Below are positions 28,112 through 38,063 of a stretch of DNA of 64,000 nucleotides, piece after piece. The notes under the pieces were generated by a model. That model made no database searches, had not been told where the DNA came from, and saw only the letters and a list, made by a program, of their open reading frames with translations. The position numbers and the translations under genes were made by a program. Each line of letters starts with the position of its first letter. Positions within the stretch are counted from its first letter, which is position 1. Source of the stretch: CAWAYH01 sp963786195 (lineage in GTDB: Bacteria > Acidobacteriota > Vicinamibacteria > Vicinamibacterales > 2-12-FULL-66-21); the NCBI GenBank assembly GCA_963786195.1, contig CAWAYH010000005.1, positions 1 through 64,000 of the forward strand, read 5' to 3'.

Positions 28112-28519
28112 CTATTGCTCGCGGACGATCAGGGTACCAGTCATGTTGGGGTGGATGGCACAGTGGATTCTGGTTGTTCCCAGCCTGGTCATGATGGACG
28201 ACGGTTCACTGCCGCCAGGAGACAGCTCGTCGGTCTTGCGAAAATTGGTCGCATCCGGCGAATCGGCGACGATGACATGCGTGAGCGTGTCCGCGTTGAC
28301 CCAGCGCAGGCGCTCGCTCTTGTAGACGACGATCGGCTCGTCACCGAACGCCCGGTCGTTCAGCGAGACGGCGCCAGGGAGGATGTAGGCGTTGGCGGTC
28401 ACGGTCGGGGTTGGGGTGGGCGACGGCGTCGGCGCTCCGCCGTTTCCACCGCAGCCGGCCAACAACAAGATGGGCAACACGGTCACTGCAGGGAGCGCAC
28501 GACCTAGAGAGAACATCAT
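28112..28519 (-). CDS. Cupredoxin-like lipoprotein
   Basis: The lipobox LLAGC follows a signal peptide, then a Pro/Thr linker (PTPSPTPTPTVTANAY), then a type-1 copper fold. Ligand candidates are His in DTLTHVIVAD and the Cys, His and Met of RIHCAIHPNMTG, spaced as in plastocyanin-like proteins. It should be tethered to a membrane and carry electrons or store copper. The length of 135 residues is normal. Its start region is divergent from the esterase gene. Confidence 0.85.
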   Translation of the reverse strand: MMFSLGRALPAVTVLPILLLAGCGGNGGAPTPSPTPTPTVTANAYILPGAVSLNDRAFGDEPIVVYKSERLRWVNADTLTHVIVADSPDATNFRKTDELSPGGSEPSSIMTRLGTTRIHCAIHPNMTGTLIVREQ

Positions 28520-28659
28520 TCTCTATACAGTGCCGGCGCGCGTGTTTTACTCCCTGACGCGGCGGACAGTCGAGTCAGGGTCGAGAATCGCTCCAGCATC
28601 AGCCGCAGACCGAGTTGCCCAGTTGCGAAAACCGTCCCGAACAGCCAAGCTCTTCCGCA

Positions 28660-29620
28660 ATGAAAGTTCGGTACCGAGTGGGAGTCGCTCTGCTGGCTCT
28701 TCTGGCCGTCGCCGCCGGAGACTCGCCGCTGTGCGCGAGGCAGGCCGCCTGGCAGCCATCGCCTGGCCATACGCAAGTGCCGATCTGGCCGGGTGTGATC
28801 CCTGATGCGCAGCCGGTCGAGGGGCCCGAGGTCGCCGGGACGGTGGTGGACGCCGCTGGTAAACCAAAGCTGGTTGCCGGCAAGCCGTGGGTCTATGTCG
28901 ACAGCGTCTCGCAACCCACGATGACGGTCTATTCGCCAAGGGGCAACAACACGGGCGTTGCGGTCGTCGTGTTCCCCGGCGGAGGCTACAACGTTCTGGC
29001 CATCGATCTTGAAGGCACGGAAGTCTGTGATTGGCTGACGTCCAGGGGAATCACGTGCGTGCTGCTGAAATACCGCGTGCCGTGCGCGAAGGTCGGGCCC
29101 GTATCGGGATTGTCGGACGGCGTTGGAAGACGCGCAGAGGACGGTGGGGCTGGTGCGCTTCCAGGCCGCGCAGTGGCATATCGATCCGCACAAGATCGGC
29201 GTGCTCGGCTTTTCGGCGGGCGGGCACATGGTCGCCGCGATGAGCACGCATTTCGAGAAGCGTCTGTACCCGCCGTGGACGCCGCCGACAGAGAGAGCTG
29301 CCGCCCGGATTTCGCGGTGGCGCTCTATCCGGGACATCTGGCAGTCCGCGAGAGAGACTTCGCGCTGAATCCCGACATTCAGGTCACCGGCCGGACGCCG
29401 CCCACGTTCTTGCTGCAGGCGGAGGATGATCCGGTGGATCCTGTCGAGAACTCGCTCGTCTACTATTCGGCGCTCAGGAAGGCCGGCGTTCCCGCGGAGA
29501 TGCACGTGTATGTGAAGGGCGGGCATGCATTTGGGCTGCGGCCGCACGGAATCGCCCATCACGGGATGGCCGCAGCTCGTGGAGACGTGGCTGCGGACGA
29601 TCGGAATGGTCGCGCGGTAG
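28660..29620 (+). CDS. Exported alpha/beta-hydrolase esterase, acetyl-xylan-esterase-like (three frameshifts)
   Basis: From ATG 28660 a signal peptide (VGVALLALLAVAAGDSPLCA) precedes an esterase: oxyanion motif VVFPGGGYNVLAIDLEG, nucleophile in HKIGVLGFSAGGHMVAAM, Asp in FLLQAEDDPVDPVENSL, and His in YVKGGHAFGLRP. The nucleophile stretch (about 29103-29270) is in a different frame from its flanks. The last segment needs one C removed near 29545 to end LVETWLRTIGMVAR at TAG 29620. Each break is a one-base change in a C or G run. The family deacetylates xylan or other sugars. Corrected length is about 320 residues. Confidence 0.75.
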
Positions 29621-29912
29621 TCGTAATGCCGACGGTCGTCGCTCGGCGGCACATGGCTTCCATGGCGCGGAGCCACTGCGTCCTAGACAATCCTTCACCG
29701 AGAAAATCGGTCTGTCCGCGCAGATAGTCGGCTCCGAATACGCCCAGGAAAAAGTATCCGGCAGTCGCGCGGTCCGTTTCAGGCTGATCAGCCAGCCAGA
29801 CCAGAAACCCGTGTGGATCGCCGAGCGTGTTGACTATGGCGATCGCGGCGGCGTGCCACAGCTCCGGATCGCGCTGGGACTTCACCCAACCCACATGCTC
29901 TGCGTCGCACAT
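29559..29912 (-). CDS. DUF4274-like protein
   Basis: The first 85 residues (ELWHAAAIAIVNTLGDPHGF, LVWLADQPETDRATAGYFFL, GVFGADYL) match the DUF4274 pattern of a short alpha-helical domain with conserved Trp, Asp and Gln-Pro. The tail after residue 90 is basic and low-complexity, and overlaps the 3' end of the convergent esterase gene, so the true C-terminus is uncertain. Function is unknown. Confidence 0.55.
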   Translation of the reverse strand: MCDAEHVGWVKSQRDPELWHAAAIAIVNTLGDPHGFLVWLADQPETDRATAGYFFLGVFGADYLRGQTDFLGEGLSRTQWLRAMEAMCRRATTVGITTTARPFRSSAATSPRAAAIP

Positions 29913-30010
29913 ATTCAGTTCATCGAAGGGGAAACTTCATTTCGCACCCCTGGGCCCAGTACGACCTCAGGTTTCAGGGCGGTGAGCAGGGACTGTGGGA
30001 TGCGATCGAC

Positions 30011-30241
30011 GTGAAGAAAGTGGAGCCGGTGTCGACGAACGGCCGGCCGCTGTTCGTGGTCGGCTCGACGAAGGCGCTTTGGTCGAGCGGAGACAAGGCG
30101 ATCGTCATCAGCGGGACCGCGGCGTCAGAAATCCTGGACGCCTTCATCGGCGCCTACCTGGCAAGGTATCCCAGCACGCTCGACCCGGGCTTCGATCTTC
30201 CGTCCCTGCCCCCGGTGACATCCATCGTCATCACTTCTTGA
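30011..30241 (+). CDS. Fragment of an unrecognised gene, 5' end missing
   Basis: The frame reads convincingly from about 29940 (FISHPWAQYDLRFQGGEQGL), through GRPLFVVGSTKALWSSGDKA and ASEILDAFIGAYLARYPSTL, to TAG/TGA near 30241. The only start candidates are GTG 30011 and codons beyond the preserved part. The upstream DNA belongs to the DUF4274 promoter region, so the 5' end was probably lost. It overlaps the next minus-strand gene end by 11 bases. No family was recognised. Confidence 0.35.
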   Translation: MKKVEPVSTNGRPLFVVGSTKALWSSGDKAIVISGTAASEILDAFIGAYLARYPSTLDPGFDLPSLPPVTSIVITS

Positions 30242-31067
30242 TCTCTTCGCCGGTCGTGACGCGGAACTTCCGGAACGACGAGTAGGTGGCGCGCACCTCG
30301 AGCGTGTCCTCGTTCGGCTTCGCGGGCTGCCAGTAGCGCTCGGTCACTTCCACGGGCACGCTGATCTCGAGCGTCGGATCGATCTCATATCGGACCTTGA
30401 AGGTGGCGGACCACGGCGCCTCGGGATTGTCCGCCGTGAACGCCGAGGCCAGCACCCGCCCCGTTCCCGGTTCGATCTCGAACGTGCCGTGCGCGGGCAG
30501 ATTGTGATCGCCGCCCGGACCGCGGCTTTTTCTGAGGACAGTCGGCGTGCGAACCTCCTGGAACGCCAGCGCAGCCGCGGTCCCCTCGAAGCGGACGCCT
30601 TCTGCGATGCGCGGGGTGAGATAGATGAGCGGCAGCAGAGGGCTGTTGCCGCGCCGTGGAACGCCGAGGTTGTAGCGTCCGCTCTCCTTCGCGATCGCGT
30701 CCGCGAGATCTGGCGCCGTCTTCGGCTGATCCAGGAACAGCTTCTTCAGCCGGTCCTCCCGGTTGCGCACGGCTCTGCCGTCCACCTCGATGACGTCGCG
30801 GAACGCTTGGGGCCAGCGGCCGCGCGCCTTGACCAGCAGGAAGTCAGACGTGATCTCGCGCGTCTTTCGCACGCGGCCGTCGGAGCGAACGAGCTTCTGC
30901 GTCTGCTTCTCTTCGGATACGACGGCCGAGAACGCTTCGACGTACGCGTCCACGTACTTGCCCGCGAGGGCGACGATCTCGGCCGCGGCCGCCGGCGCCT
31001 GATCGCCCGGCGTGGGCGTCGCGGCGATTGCGGCGGCGCACGCGACGGCGATCAGACTCCTGCGCAT
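30231..31067 (-). CDS. Exported protein of unknown function
   Basis: ATG 31067 starts a short signal peptide (RRSLIAVACAAAIAATP). The 278-residue product continues AEIVALAGKYVDAYVEAFSA, VVSEEKQTQKLVRSDGRVRK, then WPQAFRDVIEVDGRAVRNRE and a beta-rich C-terminal half (VRYEIDPTLEISVPVEVTER). This pattern recurs in Acidobacteriota exported proteins without assigned function. Its start overlaps the end of the upstream frame by 16 bases, suggesting coupling with the helical protein encoded there. Confidence 0.65.
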   Translation of the reverse strand: MRRSLIAVACAAAIAATPTPGDQAPAAAAEIVALAGKYVDAYVEAFSAVVSEEKQTQKLVRSDGRVRKTREITSDFLLVKARGRWPQAFRDVIEVDGRAVRNREDRLKKLFLDQPKTAPDLADAIAKESGRYNLGVPRRGNSPLLPLIYLTPRIAEGVRFEGTAAALAFQEVRTPTVLRKSRGPGGDHNLPAHGTFEIEPGTGRVLASAFTADNPEAPWSATFKVRYEIDPTLEISVPVEVTERYWQPAKPNEDTLEVRATYSSFRKFRVTTGEEIKK

Positions 31068-31516
31068 CCTCCCTCCAGTTTCTCCAGGAGCGTGCGGATC
31101 CTCGCGATGCGTCGCTCCAGATCCTGTTGCCAGTCCCCCCACTCTGAACTCGGGGCCTGCCGAATCGAGTCGGCGAGCCGCTCGTACTCCGACAGGGCCT
31201 GCTTTGTGAAGTCGCGCTTCTGTTCCGTGGGCGCGAGTTCGCCGGCAGCTTCGTAGGCCTCGGCCAGCGCCAGTTGCCGCTGCGCGAGCGATGCCGTGAA
31301 TGAACGATTAGCTGTCTCTGCCGCCGCCAGGCGGGCGATCGCCGTCGTCGCCTCGCCGAAGGCCTTGCTCGGCTGCCCTTCGGCTGCGAATGCCCGGGCC
31401 CGTTCGATGGTCTTCCTCGCGATTCCCGCCTCCGCCGCGAGATGTAGCTCGTCGTGTCGTGCTGAATCGACGCCGTATTCGTACGAGTGAATCTCGCGGT
31501 CGCCGACCGCGTGCAT
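31052..31516 (-). CDS. Helical TPR-like protein, probably part of a larger broken gene
   Basis: From ATG 31516 the 154 residues are helical (IARKTIERARAFAAEGQPSK, ALAEAYEAAGELAPTEQKRD, DLERRIARIRTLLEKLEGG) and resemble TPR arrays. The same frame is open upstream and reads SLTGQRQTIGSYARRKLGNL, back to the end of the PQQ-like gene. The two may therefore have been one protein separated by an indel. It overlaps the next gene by 16 bases. Confidence 0.5.
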   Translation of the reverse strand: MHAVGDREIHSYEYGVDSARHDELHLAAEAGIARKTIERARAFAAEGQPSKAFGEATTAIARLAAAETANRSFTASLAQRQLALAEAYEAAGELAPTEQKRDFTKQALSEYERLADSIRQAPSSEWGDWQQDLERRIARIRTLLEKLEGGCAGV

Positions 31517-31590
31517 GATCCCGTGAGGCTCGTTTATCAGGTTCCCGAGCTTGCGGCGGGCGTAGGATCCGATCGTCTGCCTCTGGCCGG

Positions 31591-33195
31591 TCAGCGACGA
31601 TACCGCGACGACGCGCCGTCGGTCTCCCGCGCCGGTCGCGAAGTACGCCGGAACTCACCGGCGGCGACCGGATACGAAGCTCGAAGTCTCAACCGCCGTT
31701 CCTGCACTCCTTCCCAGATCGCGGTCCCAATCAGGCCTGCGCCAACAAATACGACGATGGTGGTGATGTTGTGCCCGGCGGTGCGGGTCGGCGGGGGAAC
31801 GGTTTGGACATACACGTTCTTGCCCGAGACGGAATCATGCGCCGCCAACTGATCGTTCGACTGAAGGACAATCAGATTGCGCACCAATTGCGCAGACTGA
31901 ACATCTCGCTCGAGCGGCGACTGAAACGAGAGCCGCTCGACGCCGCTTACCGCATCGAGCACCACGATCTGCCTGCGGTTGCTGACGACCAACGTCGACG
32001 TGCCAGGGTCGTACGACTCCGACGCGTCCCTCGTTGCGGTACGTCCACAAGGTCTTTCCGGTGTTGAGATCGATCGCGGAAAGGCCCTTCGCCCGCAGGG
32101 AGGGCCCTCCGTTTGGTGTTCCTCCGGGAGGTTCGACGAGAGCGACCTGCGCCGTGCCGTGAGCCGCGAACTCGAGCACACCTGGCACCTCGACCCGGGC
32201 GGTCCACAACCGGCGGCCGTCATCGACGTCATAGGCCCAGAGCCGCTTGTCGACCGCGACCAGAACCACGCGGTCGTTGAGGGTCCACCAGATTCGAGGC
32301 GGCCCGACCAATCCCGCGTGTGTCTCCTCTTCAACCTGCCACCGTAATTCCCCCGACGCCAGGTCAATGACCACAACGGTCATGCGCGCCCAGGATCCTC
32401 CGACCTTGCGGAATTGACCGAGCACAGAGAACCGAGGTAGCGACCATGGACGAGAGTGGGCCGACGTCCGAGCATCCCTGTAGTCGTGAAATACGAGACG
32501 AAACGCAGCCAGTTGTTTGCGCTGTCAATCGGAAGCGTCGTCGTCCACAAGTGCCTGCCGGTGAGAACGTCGAGCGCCTGGACCGGGACGCCGGATGTGG
32601 CGTTTCTGTCCCACAGCAGCAACTGCTGCCGCTCGGGCACAGGCACGAACGTCAGCTCGCCGTTCGGGATCTTCGAACTGCACCACAGCAATCGCCCATC
32701 GGTCAGCGCGAACGCCGCCAGTTCCCGGCCGTCAGCGCATCCCCCCGCAGCCTTTCCACGAGCCAGCAACACGACGAGAGTGTCGCCGACCACCATGGCA
32801 CTGTACGCATTGCCCGCCGCCGGGACGGTAGGACTCGAACGGACGCCACGACTGGAGTCGAACATTCGTTTTGCGCCAGAGTGTCGTCCCCGTGTGGACG
32901 TCGAGCCCGTGTATCGTAGCCCCAGTGTTCACATCCCCTTCGATCGCCAGGATGACTGGCTGGAAGGCATCGACGGCCTGCAGCACGCCCGCGCCCTGAA
33001 CGTCGTCCGGTTCGCGTGGGACGCCGTAGTCGATGGACGCGTCGGCATTGACAATCGAGAGTTCCCCGATTGAAACTGCCTCGTCCATCTTGGCTTGGGT
33101 AATTCATCCGTCTGGCTCGCATCAGCCGCCGTCCACATCGTGAACAGCAATACACAGAGGCCCAGTCTTGCCACGCCTGCCTGGTGAACTTGCAT
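31591..33195 (-). CDS. PQQ-like beta-propeller exported protein (several frameshifts)
   Basis: ATG 33195 lies six bases after GGGAGG and starts a signal peptide (ARLGLCVLLFTMWTAADA). Propeller blades follow in different frames: ATIHGLDVHTGTTLWRKTNV, PVQALDVLTGRHLWTTTLPI, TVVVIDLASGELRWQVEEET, LSAIDLNTGKTLWTYRNEG and QIVVLDAVSGVERLSFQSPL. A transmembrane helix lies near the end (ITTIVVFVGAGLIGTAIW). The repeated D-x-x-(T/S)-G-x-x-x-W is the PQQ-propeller signature. At least three indels (near 33100, 32850 and 32400, with another near 32020) break it. The role is probably structural or sensory. Confidence 0.65.
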
Positions 33196-33373
33196 GGCCA
33201 TCCTCCCAGCCGCACACGGGAGTCGCGAACCAAGTCGTCTCCGGCAGATTCTTGCGCAGTGATGGGCGGTTCGCAAGGCAAAGTGACCGACGGCGACCAG
33301 AGACGATGCAAAGCGCACCTTAGGCACGCGCGTCGCTCGCGCTGAAGCGGCGAGACAGGGCCGGCGTTGATTG

Positions 33374-33647
33374 CTACTCGCCGCGGACGACCTTGCGCTG
33401 CATGGCGTCGAGATAGCGGTCGAGTTCCCGGACGCTGCTGAAGACGGCCGCAAGGTCGGCCGCCTTGACGATCTCGAGCACTTTCTGCACTTGCGGCTGC
33501 GCGTTCAGCAGCACGATCTGTCCGGACCGTTGGGCCATGACCTTTCGGGCGCCAAAGATCGAGCGCAGGCCGGCGCTGCTGATGTACCTCCAGGTTCGCG
33601 AGATCGAATACGAGGGCGTCCACGGGCTGATTGGCGAGCTTGTCCAA
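33374..33647 (-). pseudogene. STAS-domain (anti-sigma-antagonist-like) remnant
   Basis: The end of a STAS domain is clear: DKLANQPVDALVFDLANLE, then YISSAGLRSIFGARKVMAQR with the usual phosphorylatable Ser region, and IVLLNAQPQVQKVLEIVKAA. The two parts are in different frames (switch near 33590). The first 40 residues of the domain are missing and the sequence abuts a TolB-like fragment. It would have belonged to a partner-switching regulator. Confidence 0.6.
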
Positions 33648-33915
33648 TCAGCGCCAAGGACCGCCACGTCCGTCCGGATACCAGGAAGGGTAGAGCACCT
33701 GCTCTGACAATCCCGCCGACGCAAGTTGCCGTGGCTGCGTCCCATCGGCGTTGATCAGCCACACCGTGTTCTTGCCGTCTGAAGACGTACCAGTGAAGGC
33801 AATCACGTTGAGCCGCGTCGACCAACTGGCTCGGGTGGCAGACACAGGCAACCGCACGCTGGACAGTCTGTGCGTTTCACCGCCCGCGACAGGGACGACG
33901 AAAAGGTCCTTGAAG
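33648..33915 (-). pseudogene. TolB/PD40-type propeller remnant
   Basis: The frame contains RFKDLFVVPVAGGETHRLSS, ATRASWSTRLNVIAFTGTSS and NTVWLINADGTQPRQLAS, typical PD40 propeller blades. It has no start and breaks off at SWYPDG, directly joined to the STAS remnant. This is a piece left from a deletion. Confidence 0.6.
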
Positions 33916-33918
33916 CGT

Positions 33919-34860
33919 TCAACGCTTCGCTCGTGCCAGATCCTTCCACCCGACGAGCACGAATCGCTGCTGTCGAAGGAAATCGCGAAAGCGGGCACTC
34001 TTGACGAGATCGAGATCGTTCTGCCGCCACAGCGCGCCCCAATCGGGATGGTCGAAGGTCGCGCCGCGCATCTCTTCGTCATCGTACCCGAGGTGCACGA
34101 TGAGCTGATACACGCCGGGAGTCAGCGGCGCGAGCATCTTCTCGTACGCCTGCGGCCAGTCCGCCCTGGCAGTGCCCTGCGGAATCGACAGGACTCGATC
34201 GACGAGCGCATCCGGCTGCGCCGCGGTCGCCCATGCCGATTGTTCTCCCCCGCGATTCCCGAGGCGCTCGATCAGAACCGGCAGGCCATACGCCGAACCG
34301 ACCCTGCGATAGACCTCGAAGAACTCGGGCGTGCGGAAAAGCGTCGCCATGTGTGAATCCACGTGTGTCAGCGTGACGCCTGCGGCACGGGCACGGTCGA
34401 TCTGCGCCCGCAACTCCCGCTCGATCTCTGCCGGCTGGGCGCGCGTCACGACGTCGGTCTCGAGGAGCGGGAAGTACCCGTCAGGGTCGAGCAGCGAAGA
34501 GACAGCGTCGCGAGGGCTGAGCGGGCCCCACCGGAACCCCGTCCATTCGCTGTTCAGTGCCAGGTGAATCCCCAGGTCAGCCGCCGGATGCGTGCGGGCC
34601 CACCGGGCCACCTCCGGAAACCATGGGCACGGCACGAGAATGCTTGCGGATGTGATCCAGCGATTCTCGAACCCCTCGAATGTCGCACGATTCACGGAGT
34701 GCGACATGCCGAGATCGTCCGCATGAATGACAAGGAGCCTGGCGTCGGGGGGATGCCCCAGCCGCTCCTGCAGCGTGGGCGACTGCCCGGCGGTGCTCCA
34801 GGCGAAACAGGCGACGAGGCCCACGATGCTGGCCACTGCCCTCGCCACGCGCATCGACAT
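33919..34860 (-). CDS. Exported YdjC/ChbG-like carbohydrate deacetylase
   Basis: ATG 34860 follows GGGAGGACTGCG and starts a signal peptide (ASIVGLVACFAWSTAGQ). The YdjC-type domain shows LLVIHADDLGMSHSVNRATF with the metal-binding Asp pair, ADLGIHLALNSEWTGFRWGP, and THVDSHMATLFRTPEFFEV with ligand His residues. YdjC/ChbG proteins remove acetyl groups from N-acetylated oligosaccharides. Export is unusual compared with cytosolic ChbG. The frame is intact at 313 residues. Confidence 0.85.
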   Translation of the reverse strand: MSMRVARAVASIVGLVACFAWSTAGQSPTLQERLGHPPDARLLVIHADDLGMSHSVNRATFEGFENRWITSASILVPCPWFPEVARWARTHPAADLGIHLALNSEWTGFRWGPLSPRDAVSSLLDPDGYFPLLETDVVTRAQPAEIERELRAQIDRARAAGVTLTHVDSHMATLFRTPEFFEVYRRVGSAYGLPVLIERLGNRGGEQSAWATAAQPDALVDRVLSIPQGTARADWPQAYEKMLAPLTPGVYQLIVHLGYDDEEMRGATFDHPDWGALWRQNDLDLVKSARFRDFLRQQRFVLVGWKDLARAKR

Positions 34861-34950
34861 CGCAGTCCTCCCGTCGACCAAGTGTAACCTCGCGGTCAAG
34901 GATGCAGCGAGAGGCGGCATCGCGAATCGATTCCGGCAGGTAAGAGCGTC

Positions 34951-37692
34951 CTACTCCATCCGTAACACCGTGACCGGATCGACACGGGTCACGCGCCAGG
35001 CCGGAATCGCACAGGCGGCGAGCGCCACGACCGAGAGTACGGCGGCGACGGTCGCATATGTGGTTGGATCCCGCGGACTGATCTCGAAGAGAAGGCTCGA
35101 CAGCACTCGTGACAGCAGCCAGGCGGCGGGGAGCCCGACGGCCAGGCCGGCGGCGGCGAGGACCATCCCGTGCCGGATCACCATGGCCACGAGCGTTCGC
35201 CGCTGCGCTCCGAGCGCCATCCGCACGCCGAGCTCGGGAAGCCGACGCGAGATTGACGTCGCCAGCATCCCTCCGACACCGATCGCGGCGAGCAGCAGCG
35301 CGAGCGCGGCGAACAGGGTGACGAGCAGCGCGTTGAACCGCGGCACCGCGGCGGACCGGCTCACGACCTCGTCCATCGTCTGCACCGACGCCACCGGCAA
35401 GGCGGGGTCGAGGGCGCGAATGCGCGCGCGCACGGTCCCGGCGAGGGCCCCGGGTTCCACTTCACCGCGCACCGCGATGCGGAGCGAGCGCATCATGCCG
35501 ACGATGTTGTCCGCCATCATCGCGTCGGACACCTGCAGCCACGCCGTGTAGGTATGCGGCACGGTTTCGGTATTCAGCGCTCCCTGCTTGACGTCTCCGA
35601 CGACGCCGACGATGCGCATCCAGGGCCCGTGTGACGCGGTATTGCCCCAGGCCATCCGCTGGCCCACCGGATCCGCCGTGCCCCAGAAGCGGCGCGCGAA
35701 CGTCTCGTTGACGATCGCGACCGGCTCGGACTGCTGGGCGTCCGAGGCGGTGAGATAGCGTCCGCGCTTCAGCGGGATGCCGATTGCCTCGAAGTAGCGG
35801 CCCGTCACGCACTCGTGCGCCACGCTGTGCGGAAGGTCACGCGCCGTCGGAATCTCCTGTTCGAGCGTGAACGCCCGGCGCTCGCGGACGCCCAGCGGCA
35901 ACTCGGTGGAGGCGCCGACGGCACTCACGCCCGGCACCTGAGACACGTCGTCGACGAGACGCGTGTAGAACCCGCGAACGCTCGCCGCGTCTCTGTACGC
36001 CCGCGCGGGAAGGCTGGTCGCAAGGGTGAGCACGCGCTCCGCGCGGAACCCGGGGTCGACCGCCATCAGCCTCGAGAAGCTTCGCAGCAGCAGGCCGCCG
36101 CCGACGAGCAGCACGACGGCAACGGCGAGCTGCGCCGCGACGAGCGCGCCGAAAATCCGCCGTTCGCGCTGGCCGGTCGAGATCCGCGCGCCTTCCTTGA
36201 GCGCTTCTCCGCGCGGCCGCGAGAGCTCGAGGGCGGGCAGGATGCCGCACAGCAACGCGGTCACGACGGTCAGGGCGGCCGTGAACAGCAGAATCCGCCC
36301 GTCGATCCCGATCTCCTGCAGGCGAGGCAGCGTCGGTGGCGCGAGCGCGACGAGCGCTCGCGACAGCCACACGGCGAGCACCAGGCCCAGGGTGCTGCCC
36401 ATCACCGCCAGGACCGCCGATTCGGCGAGCAGCTGCCGGATCAGCCGTCCGCGGCCGGCGCCGAGGGCGCTGCGGACCGCGATCTCGCGTTCACGCCCCA
36501 TGGCGCGCGCCAGCATCAGGCTGGCAATGTCGGCGCAGGCGATCAGGAGGACGAATCCGACGGCCGCGAGCGCCACCCACAGCACCGTGCGCGAGCGCCC
36601 GCTGACTTCGTCGCTGAGCAGCACCGCGGAACCGGTGAGCACGTCGGCCAGGCCGCTGAGGTCCGCCGGATACATCTCGCGCGCATTCGACCGCACGAGG
36701 GCGCGTGTGTCGGCGTCCGCCTGCGCCAGTGTTACGCCAGCTTTCAGCCGCGCGACGACGCTGCTGTTGTACATGCTGCCGAACGCGCGCCGTTCGTTCG
36801 CCGTGAACGCGATCGGCACGTACACATCAGCCGGAACGTTGTTGATGATCGGGCCGCGTTGCGGGAACGTAAAGCCGCGCGGCATGACGCCGACGATCGT
36901 GAAGGGCTGGCGATCGAGCAGGATCGAACGTCCGATCGCCGCCGGATCGCGGCCGAACGTCCGCTCCCACAGCGCATCGCTGAGGACGGCGACCGGCCGC
37001 CTCGCCTCGTCGTCTTCGCGCGTGAAGGGACGGCCGAGCGCCGGCCGCACGCCAAGGGTGTCGAAGAGCGCCGCCGAGGCCCGCGTGACGGTCACGCGCT
37101 CAGGCGGCTCGACGCCAGACAGCTCGTACTCGCGGTTGCGGTAGGCCGCGATGCTCTCGAAGAAGCCGGCGCGCGCCTCGAACGCCACGTAATCGGGCGG
37201 CGAGAACCCGAGCGGCATCTGCGGGAAGGCCAGCTGCAGCAGCACCAACCGGCTCGGATCCCGGTACGGCAGGGCGCGCAGCAGCACCGCGTTGACGACG
37301 GTGAACACGGCGGTCGCGGCGCCGATCGTCAACGCGAGCGTGGCGATCACGGCGAGGCTGAAGACGGGCGCGCGCTGCAGACCGCGCGCGGCGTAGCGGA
37401 CGTCCTGCCAGAGTCGAGTCATCGGGATCTCCTTCGGAGCGGACGGCGGCACGTGGGCCCACGCGACGCGCCGGCGGCGGCGCTCGTCGGCGCGCAGAAC
37501 AATCGCGGCGATGAGGGTGTCGGCGATCAACCGTCCGCATGCGTACGCCGCCCCGACGCGCCCCAGGCGCCGGCGCTCGCGCGCCAGGCACTCGAGGCAC
37601 GCCGCCTCCAGCACGTCCGCCTCACGCTGGCGCAGCTGCGGGGGATACGCCCGAAGCAGCAGCCGGACGAAGGCGGAGGATGGGTACGGCAT
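34951..37692 (-). CDS. ABC transporter permease, MacB/FtsX type, acidobacterial large form
   Basis: The 913-residue product has a soluble helical N-terminal prefix (residues 1-85), then a first transmembrane helix (SLAVIATLALTIGAATAVF) and a MacB-like periplasmic core. Two FtsX domains follow (ACADIASLMLARAMGREREI, AVRSALGAGRGRLIRQLLAE; SISRRLPELGVRMALGAQRR). It ends WRVTRVDPVTVLRME. No ATPase is encoded nearby. These permeases are common in Acidobacteriota with an adjacent PadR gene and are thought to work with MacB-type ATPases in efflux or lipoprotein movement. The stop of padR lies four bases upstream, so the two are co-transcribed. The frame is intact. Confidence 0.9.
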   Translation of the reverse strand: MPYPSSAFVRLLLRAYPPQLRQREADVLEAACLECLARERRRLGRVGAAYACGRLIADTLIAAIVLRADERRRRRVAWAHVPPSAPKEIPMTRLWQDVRYAARGLQRAPVFSLAVIATLALTIGAATAVFTVVNAVLLRALPYRDPSRLVLLQLAFPQMPLGFSPPDYVAFEARAGFFESIAAYRNREYELSGVEPPERVTVTRASAALFDTLGVRPALGRPFTREDDEARRPVAVLSDALWERTFGRDPAAIGRSILLDRQPFTIVGVMPRGFTFPQRGPIINNVPADVYVPIAFTANERRAFGSMYNSSVVARLKAGVTLAQADADTRALVRSNAREMYPADLSGLADVLTGSAVLLSDEVSGRSRTVLWVALAAVGFVLLIACADIASLMLARAMGREREIAVRSALGAGRGRLIRQLLAESAVLAVMGSTLGLVLAVWLSRALVALAPPTLPRLQEIGIDGRILLFTAALTVVTALLCGILPALELSRPRGEALKEGARISTGQRERRIFGALVAAQLAVAVVLLVGGGLLLRSFSRLMAVDPGFRAERVLTLATSLPARAYRDAASVRGFYTRLVDDVSQVPGVSAVGASTELPLGVRERRAFTLEQEIPTARDLPHSVAHECVTGRYFEAIGIPLKRGRYLTASDAQQSEPVAIVNETFARRFWGTADPVGQRMAWGNTASHGPWMRIVGVVGDVKQGALNTETVPHTYTAWLQVSDAMMADNIVGMMRSLRIAVRGEVEPGALAGTVRARIRALDPALPVASVQTMDEVVSRSAAVPRFNALLVTLFAALALLLAAIGVGGMLATSISRRLPELGVRMALGAQRRTLVAMVIRHGMVLAAAGLAVGLPAAWLLSRVLSSLLFEISPRDPTTYATVAAVLSVVALAACAIPAWRVTRVDPVTVLRME

Positions 37693-37696
37693 CGGA

Positions 37697-38047
37697 TCAG
37701 GCCTTGAGCAGCTTCCTGCGTCTGGCGACTTCGACGAATCCGGCGAGCCGCTCGGCTTCGGCAGCGCACGCGCGGCGCCCGGCGGGGGTGAGGCGGAAGA
37801 ACCGCGGCCGTCCGCCTGCCGCCGTTGCGTCGTCCGGCGGCTCGACCTCGACGACGAGGTTCAGGTCGGCCAATCGCCCGAGCGCCCGGTAGAGCATCCC
37901 TGGCCACAACCGCATGCGGCCGCCGGTGCGTTCCAGGACCTCGTTCATGATCCCGAGCCCGTGCAGGTCGCGGTCGGCGAGCGCGAGCAGGATCTGGAAC
38001 CAATGCGGCTCGAGGGGGGCGGGCGCGGATGACTTGCGAGCTGACAT
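37697..38047 (-). CDS. PadR-family transcriptional regulator
   Basis: The 116-residue protein from ATG 38047 is a complete PadR winged helix: HWFQILLALADRDLHGLGIM, LWPGMLYRALGRLADLNLVV, PRFFRLTPAGRRACAAEAER, with the C-terminal dimer helix ending RRRKLLKA. It is encoded four bases before the ABC permease and should repress that operon until its ligand appears. Confidence 0.9.
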   Translation of the reverse strand: MSARKSSAPAPLEPHWFQILLALADRDLHGLGIMNEVLERTGGRMRLWPGMLYRALGRLADLNLVVEVEPPDDATAAGGRPRFFRLTPAGRRACAAEAERLAGFVEVARRRKLLKA

Positions 38048-38063
38048 GGCGGTCAGTTTATCC

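Noticed and set aside
35815..37707. Long plus-strand open frame (about 630 codons) opposite the ABC permease
   Set aside because: Its product is Arg/His/Glu-rich with no domain. It mirrors the codon bias of the intact minus-strand permease with clear FtsX motifs.
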